A stretch of DNA of 11,832 nt from Baffinella frigidus (taxonomy: Eukaryota > Cryptophyceae > Cryptomonadales > Baffinellaceae). The first letter of the stretch is position 1, and the number at the start of each line of letters is the position of its first letter. Positions 6,887-11,832 of the stretch are shown here, in pieces. The notes beneath the pieces were generated by a model. It was not told the origin of the DNA and made no database searches. It saw only the letters and a list, made by a program, of their open reading frames with translations. The position numbers and the translations under genes are program-made. The DNA lies in assembly GCA_026770585.1 (NCBI GenBank), contig MU646622.1, forward strand, positions 352,257-364,088. Reading direction: 5' to 3'.

Positions 6887-7298
6887 GTACAGGCCCGGCT
6901 GTGCTTTTGCACCCTTTCCACCCGGTGACTGAGCGTCGCGACGCTGCGCTTGCCGCACCCCGTGAGGTTGTTCGTTTCAGTGCAGGAGGTGTGGAGTAGA
7001 ATCCGCCGGCACCCCCATTCACACAGACGAGGCACTCGTTCTTACCCGGGTGGAGTGCCGCAGGCTCCGGGTCGAGTCGCTCGTCCCCGGATCCGGCGCT
7101 GATCAGTGCGGGGAGATCTTTGGAGGCGATGAGCTCCTCACCCTCGACGGCGTGGATGTCAACGGGCGCCAGGTCGCCGACCTGGCGCCGATTTTCATGG
7201 GGCCGTCGGGGACCACAGCGATCCTGACGCTGATGCGGAGGCTGGAGCCGAGCAACGCATCCCCCCCGGCCGGGGACGTGGTCGGAGATGAGGTCCGT

Positions 7299-7350
<52 letters not shown>

Positions 7351-10300
7351 CCCCGTGCAGGCACTCGCTCGAGCAGCGCTCGCCCAGGTTCGAAGACCCT
7401 GGGTGGCGTGCTGCCGACACACACGGCCGGCACCTGAGATGGGGTGATGCCTCTTGGGAATGGAGACACCCCTGGTAGCTGCGTACACCCCTGGTATCTT
7501 CCTCGCTGGAGCCTGCGAGCGAAACGACGTACCCCTGCCGAACGAGAATTCCATCTGAACGTAATCCATAGGCCCTACAGATCAAAACCGTAGGGAAATA
7601 GGGGGTTCCTACAGACAAGCCAATGTCGATTTTCGACCTTGGCTGTTGATTTCGTGCCAAACTCGCTCGACATCGGGCACACTACAACTTATAGCTCTGT
7701 CCCAGTCCAACTTGGGCTCGTAGATATGTCACCCCCCCCCCAATCAATTCACCTGTGATATTTCGGGGGGAGCGAAATATCCAAGAGCCCAAATTGAACC
7801 GGGACAGAGCTAGAACTCATATACGTATTTTTCACATTAGGCTGAGCCTCATATACGTATTTTCCGCAACAGGTTGAGGCGGAGGCGGAGGCCGAGGCGC
7901 CCGTGAGCATCGTCGTCGTCGAGGTCGAAACCCTACACTCTTAACCCTTCCACGCCAGAGTCTTGACGAGGGTTCACCAAAAGTCAATTCCTCCTGAAGG
8001 CAGTGGTTTTCAAAAGTCAACGAATGCATCCAGATACGTTCTAAAAAAACCAACCCTCTCCTGCACTCTTGCGTGGTTCTAAACTATGGTTTAGAAGAAC
8101 CTTCATGGTTTAGAAAACCCCTGATAAACTCTATGGTTGAGAAAACCCCAGATAAACCCTGACCCCTGAACTCTGAACCCTAAACCCTGTTGGCATCGTG
8201 GTCGTTGAGGTCTGCACTCTACACTCTAAGGGATTACGTGTGTTGACCAAGTGGTGACTTGGGTTTAGGCTTCTACACCCTCAACTGTAAACCATCAACA
8301 CTACAACCATACACCCTAAACCCTAAACCATAAGCCATAAACCATAACCCCTAAACCCTACCCCCATAAACCCTAAACCTTAAACCCTAAACCCTAAACC
8401 CTAAACCCTAAACCCTAAAACCAAAAACCATAAACCCTGAACTCATCTCCGTAAAAGTATTGATTATTTGCTCTGGGCGGAACGAAATCTACTACACGAA
8501 TGCTTTACTATTTTCATCGTATGATCGAACCGTGTAATAATTTGCGTCACCCGAAAGCAATTAATCAATGATTTTGCGGAAATGAGAACCCTAACTCATA
8601 AAGCATACACCACAGGTCCCGCGCGTGGACTTTTCGACCGAACCCTCCCAGGTTTCCCCCTGGACCCTGAACCCTAAACCCTGAACCCTAACCCTAAACC
8701 CTAAACCCTAAACCCTGAACCCCAAACCCTAAACCCTGAACCCCAAACCCTAGACCCTGAACCCTGTACCCTACACCTTAAACCCTCAAAACCTAAATCC
8801 TAAACCCGAATCCCGAAACCCGAAACTCTACACCCCAAACCCTAAACCCTAAACCCTCGCAGTATGTCTCGTGGGTCGACCAGGGGGAGGAGGACACCAA
8901 AACACCCGAGGGGGGCAAGGTAAACCAGTAACCCTCAACCCTCACCCCCAAACCCGAAAACCCTAACCCTAACCCTGAACGGTAAACCCCAAGCCCTAAA
9001 CCCTGACCCCTCAACCCTAAACCCTAAAACCCAACCCCCAAACCCTAAACCCCACCCCCCAAACCCCAAACCTCAAACTCCAACCCCTAAACCCCAAACC
9101 CTAACCCCTATGACCTCCTGATCCCCAACCCCCCCAAACCGAAACCCTACACTGCAAACCCGAAAAGGCGGGCACGCTCGACGGGCTGCTTTCTGGCGCG
9201 GGGCGTTCCAGGAGGGAGGAGGAGGAGGGCACGGGGGCGGGAAGCGGCCTGCGGGAGACGACCCCTTAACCCGTCATCTGTTAACCAGGCGGGCACTCTC
9301 GACGGGCTGCGGTCGGGGGCGGGGCGGTTCTTCAACAGTTTCGGGAAGAGCGTGGGAGCCAACATCACCCCGATGAGCAGCCAGCTCATTAAGCAGGTGC
9401 TTTCTCTTCGCGCTCCTGCATATATCTTATTGCAGATTTGGCTTGCCGTTGGGAGTCATTTCTTACTTTTAGGGGTTTGAAATACCTAGTTTTGTACCCA
9501 GGATCTTTTGGATGGAGACCTTGCGAAATATAATCTATTATGTGCTGGGATTAAATTGGTTTATTTGTGGAATCAGGGGGTGGACCGATTGGTGCTGATC
9601 AACTAGCCAGGGCGCCTGCCGAATTGGCGCTGCTCAACTAAGTAGGTTGCCTAATTGGCAGCTCTCCCCACCCCTTGGTAAGTTTGGATCGTGCAGCTGG
9701 TGAGAATCTGGGGTACCCGATCGGTGGTCAGTCATGGCTGGGATCAATAAATAAAGTGGAGGCACGCCGTCGTAAGGGTCTTTCAAGGCGAGGCAAGCCA
9801 CTGGAGGAGGACCTCACAAGCCTCCGGCGGCCCCTGCGGGGGGCTTGCTGCGCGACCCGAATCCTGGTCGATCCCTGCGGATGGCTTCCCGGGCGTCTGG
9901 TCCCTCCCCGATGCGTGAAACGAATTCACATCGGAGGGGGGTCCTAACAAGCCTCCGGCGGCCCCTGCGGGGGGCTTGCTGCGCTAATCAAGCGCGACCC
10001 GAATCCTGGTCGATCCCTGCGGAGGGCTTCCCGGGCGTCTGGTCCCTCCCCGATGCGTGAAACGAATTCACATCGGAGGGGGGTCCTAACAAGCCTCCGG
10101 CGGCCCCTGCGGGGGGCTTGCTGCGCGACCCGAATCGCGGTCGAGCCTCCGGCGGCCCCTGCGGGGGGCTTGCCCCCCCGCCACCTGTGTAGTAAATTAC
10201 CGCTGAAGTACCCAAAAACATTCGATATATTCAAACCTCATCGGTCACGTCCCAACTTCCTGGTACAAACTCAACGGCAGTCAGCACTTGCTCGCCTTCT

Positions 10301-11663
10301 GCCGGATTCTGGGTCACGTGACCGTCAGTGCGCCTGAGGCCCTTGAAAGGCCCAATCATACCGCATAGTGTCGGCGCAGATGAAACGCCCAGCTCTCGAG
10401 ATTCTGGGTTACCCGGCCGGTGGTCAGTCCACTTGGAAGATACTCATGATAACCCCCCCCGGATTTCCTGTCAAGATTGGTGATTATGGGTTACCCGGCT
10501 GGTGGGCAGTAATGGCGGGGATCAATACACCCTAACGGTCCTAAATCCGTTGCCTGCCGGTCTCTCTAATGTTGGATCGATCTGGGAGTCTCATCTCTGT
10601 CCGGCGAGAAACTTTTTCATAATTTATACCAGGACGTGACCATTCTTTGTCACGTCCTGTTACAAATTGTCTTTCCCTTCTGACCGCAGAGTGTCCACGC
10701 CAGGTCACGAGTGGGGATTTGTCTAACGTTAAGTATTGGATTCCTTTCAGATGAGACAAATGACGGACGACTTCTCCGACAAGGTGCAGAAGAACGAAGT
10801 CATTCAGAACATCCAGGTCTGCGCCCGCACACCATTTCCCGCTGAGCATGCTCTGGTGTTTCGAGTTATGTCTCAGTCTTTTTGGGCCCACCAATTTGTT
10901 TAGCCCGGGCTATCTTCCGCTCCAAAGTTGCCGGGTTTTTGCCGACTTCTCAGCTAAAGTGCAAAATAACGAAGTCATTCAGAACATCCAGGTCCGCCTA
11001 GGGTTAAGTGTTCCACACGAGGCGTTTCAAGCACCCTTTTTAAATGTTGATTGTAGGCATTTTGTGTGGAGTTGGTCACGTGTCTCCCCGAAAAGCGGGG
11101 AGAAACGTGAACTCAGACCAGGTCTGAAACGTGAACTCAGACGAAGTCATTCAGAACATCCAGGTCTGCTCCCGCACACCCCACACAGCGGGCTACGAAG
11201 GACAACTGTGGCGAAAATCAAGCGAATTCCCGTTTGGATAGGCCTAGGAAAACCCCCACGTCCCTACGGATTGCCTACCCAGGTCTGCGCCCGCACACCA
11301 TTTCAGTTTGTATGGGTATTGTCCTGAGAGGAAATCTTTCAGCCAGCAGTGTGTTTGCCGCTGAGCATGCGGAATATTTCCTACCGTGATCACCTCTAGG
11401 GAGCAAGCTAGAACCTGCCGCCCGGCTGACCGTGTCCTAGTGCCGTTCGTTCGCGCAGAGCAAGGAGGTGCACCGATGCCATCGTCGCTTGGGGGCCTCG
11501 TTTGATCAATTTGTCAAATTGTTAGCCTGTCCATTGTGGTAAAGCCTAACGCTCTGTACAGAGCAAGGCGACGATGGTGCGGCACGCGGCAACATCCGCA
11601 GCGCTCCCGGTCTTGAAGAACATCCAACGCGAGGATTCCTCCCTCCCCGATCCCGCCCCCAAG
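6780..11663 (+). CDS. Gene C: PDZ-domain protein, multi-exon, 3' incomplete
   Basis: Candidate exons: 6780-6886, 7064-7292, 7361-7387, 7873-7923, 8616-8651, 8863-8919, 9289-9396, 10751-10816 and 11562-11663, about 261 codons. The first intron is phase 2; all later ones are phase 0. Exons 1 and 2 encode one PDZ domain at about residues 21-95: the carboxylate-loop variant VGVGIVFD, then LRVESLVPGSGA, then GGDELLTLDGVDV, then the last strand TAILTLMRR. PDZ domains bind C-terminal peptides and scaffold complexes. The rest has an EA-rich stretch, a short aromatic exon, and two exons likely to be helical (SSQLIKQ, KVQKNEVIQNIQ). No second domain is recognised. The assignment of later exons to this gene rests on strand, phase and order. 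Confidence 0.7.
7064..7292 (+). CDS. Gene C exon 2 (PDZ core)
   Basis: 229 nt, phase 2 to 0. It holds LRVESLVPGSGADQCGEIFG, then GDELLTLDGVDVNGRQ, then the final strand, and ends PPAGDVVGDE before the GTCCGT donor. This is the strongest domain match in gene C. Confidence 0.85.
7293..7360 (+). repeat. (CT)n microsatellite forming a whole intron
   Basis: The 68-nt intron between gene C exons 2 and 3 is GTCCGTG, then CT repeats, then CCCCGTGCAG. The repeat would serve as its polypyrimidine tract. Confidence 0.7.
7361..7387 (+). CDS. Gene C candidate exon 3 (27-nt microexon)
   Basis: The acceptor CCCCGTGCAG ends the CT-repeat intron at 7360. The frame ALARAALAQ runs to CAG|GTTCGA. If that donor is not used, the frame runs on to TGA at 7445-7447 and the gene could end there as a short form. 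Confidence 0.45.
7692..7812. repeat. Inverted repeat, 36-bp arms
   Basis: Arms 7692-7727 and 7777-7812 (TAGCTCTGTCCC..TTGGGCTC..ATAT) match at about 31 of 36 positions. It lies in gene C intron 3. Beside it, TCATATACGTATTTT is directly repeated at 7817 and 7850, just before the exon 4 acceptor. Confidence 0.8.
7873..7923 (+). CDS. Gene C exon 4 (EA-rich)
   Basis: 51 nt, acceptor TTTTCCGCAACAG, donor GAG|GTCGAA, phase 0. It encodes VEAEAEAEAPVSIVVVE. A copy of its last 18 nt plus the donor (ATCGTGGTCGTTGAG|GT) lies in the next intron at 8192-8211. Confidence 0.6.
8192..8209 (+). pseudogene. Gene C exon 4 3' relic
   Basis: GGCATCGTGGTCGTTGAG|GTCTGCACTC repeats the end of exon 4 and the first bases of its intron, including the ACTCTACACTCT-type sequence that follows. 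Confidence 0.6.
8616..8651 (+). CDS. Gene C exon 5 (36-nt microexon)
   Basis: Acceptor CACCACAG, donor CAG|GTTTCC, phase 0, encoding VPRVDFSTEPSQ. It stands out as a non-repeat island inside CCCTAAA-like sequence. Confidence 0.5.
8863..8919 (+). CDS. Gene C exon 6
   Basis: 57 nt, acceptor CCTCGCAG, donor AAG|GTAAAC, phase 0, encoding YVSWVDQGEEDTKTPEGGK. Telomere-like repeat abuts both splice sites. Confidence 0.65.
9168..9207 (+). pseudogene. Gene C exon 7 5' relic
   Basis: GCGGGCACGCTCGACGGGCT and on matches the start of exon 7 with its AG acceptor (CGAAAAG). It diverges after about 40 nt. It lies 121 bp upstream. Confidence 0.7.
9289..9396 (+). CDS. Gene C exon 7
   Basis: 108 nt, acceptor TGTTAACCAG, donor CAG|GTGCTT, phase 0. 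It encodes AGTLDGLRSGAGRFFNSFGK, then SVGANITPMSSQLIKQ. A 5' copy (AGTLDGLLSGAG) with its own acceptor lies upstream at 9168-9207. Confidence 0.7.
9560..10540. repeat. Other repeats in gene C intron 7
   Basis: A ~35-bp tandem pair, GATTGGTGCTGATCAACTA and GAATTGGCGCTGCTCAACTA, lies at about 9588-9641. A ~40-bp motif (GGGTACCCGATCGGTGGTCA and variants) occurs at 9713, 10405 and 10487. A perfect 12-bp palindrome, GGTCACGTGACC, is at 10312-10323. No exon is supported between 9397 and 10750. Confidence 0.65.
9816..10176. repeat. GC-rich tandem repeat with hairpin core
   Basis: Units begin CCTCCGGCGGCCCCTGCGGG at 9821, 9952, 10094 and 10146 (spacing 131, 142, 52). The second unit has an 11-bp insertion (CTAATCAAGCG); the last is cut short. 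Each core can fold, CAAGCC pairing with GGCTTG. Full units share ATGCGTGAAACGAATTCACA. Confidence 0.9.
10621..10668. repeat. Inverted repeat, 20-bp arms
   Basis: AATTTATACCAGGACGTGAC faces its complement at 10649-10668 with 18 of 20 matches and an 8-nt loop, about 80 bp before the exon 8 acceptor. Confidence 0.8.
10751..10816 (+). CDS. Gene C exon 8 (helical)
   Basis: 66 nt after the strong acceptor GGATTCCTTTCAG, donor CAG|GTCTGC, phase 0. It encodes MRQMTDDFSDK, then VQKNEVIQNIQ, likely an amphipathic helix that continues from exon 7's SSQLIKQ. Copies of its 3' part lie downstream at 10943 and 11141. Confidence 0.7.
10943..11163 (+). pseudogene. Two gene C exon 8 3' relics
   Basis: 10943-10991 reads DFSAKVQNNEVIQNIQ with a GTCCGC donor and stays open; 11141-11163 keeps only GAAGTCATTCAGAACATCCA plus G|GTCTGC. 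A third copy at 11282-11304 keeps only the intron start (GTCTGCGCCCGCACACC). Confidence 0.75.
11459..11480 (+). pseudogene. Gene C exon 9 5' relic
   Basis: CGCGCAG|AGCAAGG matches exon 9's acceptor and first codons, then diverges. It lies 103 bp upstream of exon 9. Confidence 0.45.
11562..11663 (+). CDS. Gene C exon 9
   Basis: 102 nt, acceptor CTCTGTACAG, donor AAG|GTACCA, phase 0. It encodes SKATMVRHAATSAALP, then VLKNIQREDSSLPDPAPK. The next intron has no AG from 11671 to 11775, as expected upstream of an acceptor. Candidate acceptors at 11777 or 11780 may open the next exon just before the window ends. Confidence 0.65.
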
Positions 11664-11801
11664 GTACCAGCACCCCTGCCCCCCTGCCTCACCTCGTCCC
11701 CGTCCTCACCACCCGTCCACTCGCCTCCCTCCTCCTTTCTCGCGCCACCGTTACGGGACATGCTTTTGACCATGAAGAAGCTTCCGGGGGGTCAAACACA
11801 T

Positions 11802-11802
<1 letters not shown>

Positions 11803-11832
<30 letters not shown>
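11803..11832. other. 30-nt poly-C at window end
   Basis: The window ends in an unbroken run of C. It may be a real homopolymer, or the edge of an assembly gap where reads failed. Confidence 0.8.

Larger units (their letters stand above)
7926..9160. repeat. CCCTAAA-like arrays filling gene C introns
   Basis: Blocks at about 7926-7950, 8085-8190, 8275-8445 (including six near-perfect CCCTAAA units around 8380-8420), 8660-8860 and 8925-9150. All are C-rich on the gene's sense strand and surround exons 4-6. At 8450-8610 there is a non-repeat AT-richer stretch in which I see nothing else. Confidence 0.85.

Noticed and set aside
9816-10176. CRISPR array
   Set aside because: Units are 130-140 bp with conserved content throughout, there are no short unique spacers, and the context is eukaryotic.
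9675-10337. Plus and minus open frames in the GC-rich tandem repeat
   Set aside because: They follow the repeat unit, break at its edges and resemble no protein.
11459-11490. Inverted copy of exon 9 start (complement contains GCGACGATGG)
   Set aside because: The match is about 10 bp with gaps and overlaps the direct relic, too short to separate from chance.

Overview
This looks like nuclear DNA from a eukaryotic microbe, probably an alga or related protist. No bacterial-style open reading frame dominates. Instead, short GC-rich coding blocks, several of them microexons of 27-36 nt, are bounded by GT..AG signals and join with matching reading-frame phases. They sit in long introns full of degraded Arabidopsis-type telomere-like repeat (TTTAGGG/CCCTAAA), CT microsatellites and inverted repeats. 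That telomere type occurs in plants, many green algae, chromerids and dinoflagellates, so I do not assign a clade. All gene models were assembled by eye from sequence, phase and family knowledge; no transcript evidence was available.

Three genes can be traced. (A) Minus strand, 6583 down to about 4516: a 2H-family cyclic phosphodiesterase in six exons, with both catalytic His-x-Ser/Thr motifs and a length of about 200 residues. This is the firmest call. (B) Minus strand, about 4296 down to the left edge, running off it: a gene with an acidic segment and an RRM-like domain that resembles the C-terminal domain of the R3HCC1/R3HCC1L family. (C) Plus strand, 6780 to the right edge, incomplete: an N-terminal PDZ domain followed by short low-complexity and helical exons. 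A and C are divergent and share about 196 bp that must hold both promoters.

Region by region: 1-165 telomere-like GTTTGGT array; 185-4296 gene B; 4383-4512 CT microsatellite; 4516-6583 gene A; 6584-6779 shared promoter; 6780-11663 gene C, with CCCTAAA-rich introns at 7926-9160, a hairpin-bearing tandem repeat at 9816-10176 and exon duplicates at 10943-11163; 11803-11832 a poly-C run at the window end.

The most unusual feature is a repeated pattern across all three genes. Many exons have one to four decayed partial copies in a neighbouring intron. Copies of an exon's 3' part plus its donor always lie downstream, and copies of its 5' part plus its acceptor always lie upstream. This is what repeated tandem duplication across exon-intron junctions would leave if splicing kept using the site next to the intact exon. 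It offers a simple account of how these introns grew and fills them with decoy splice sites.
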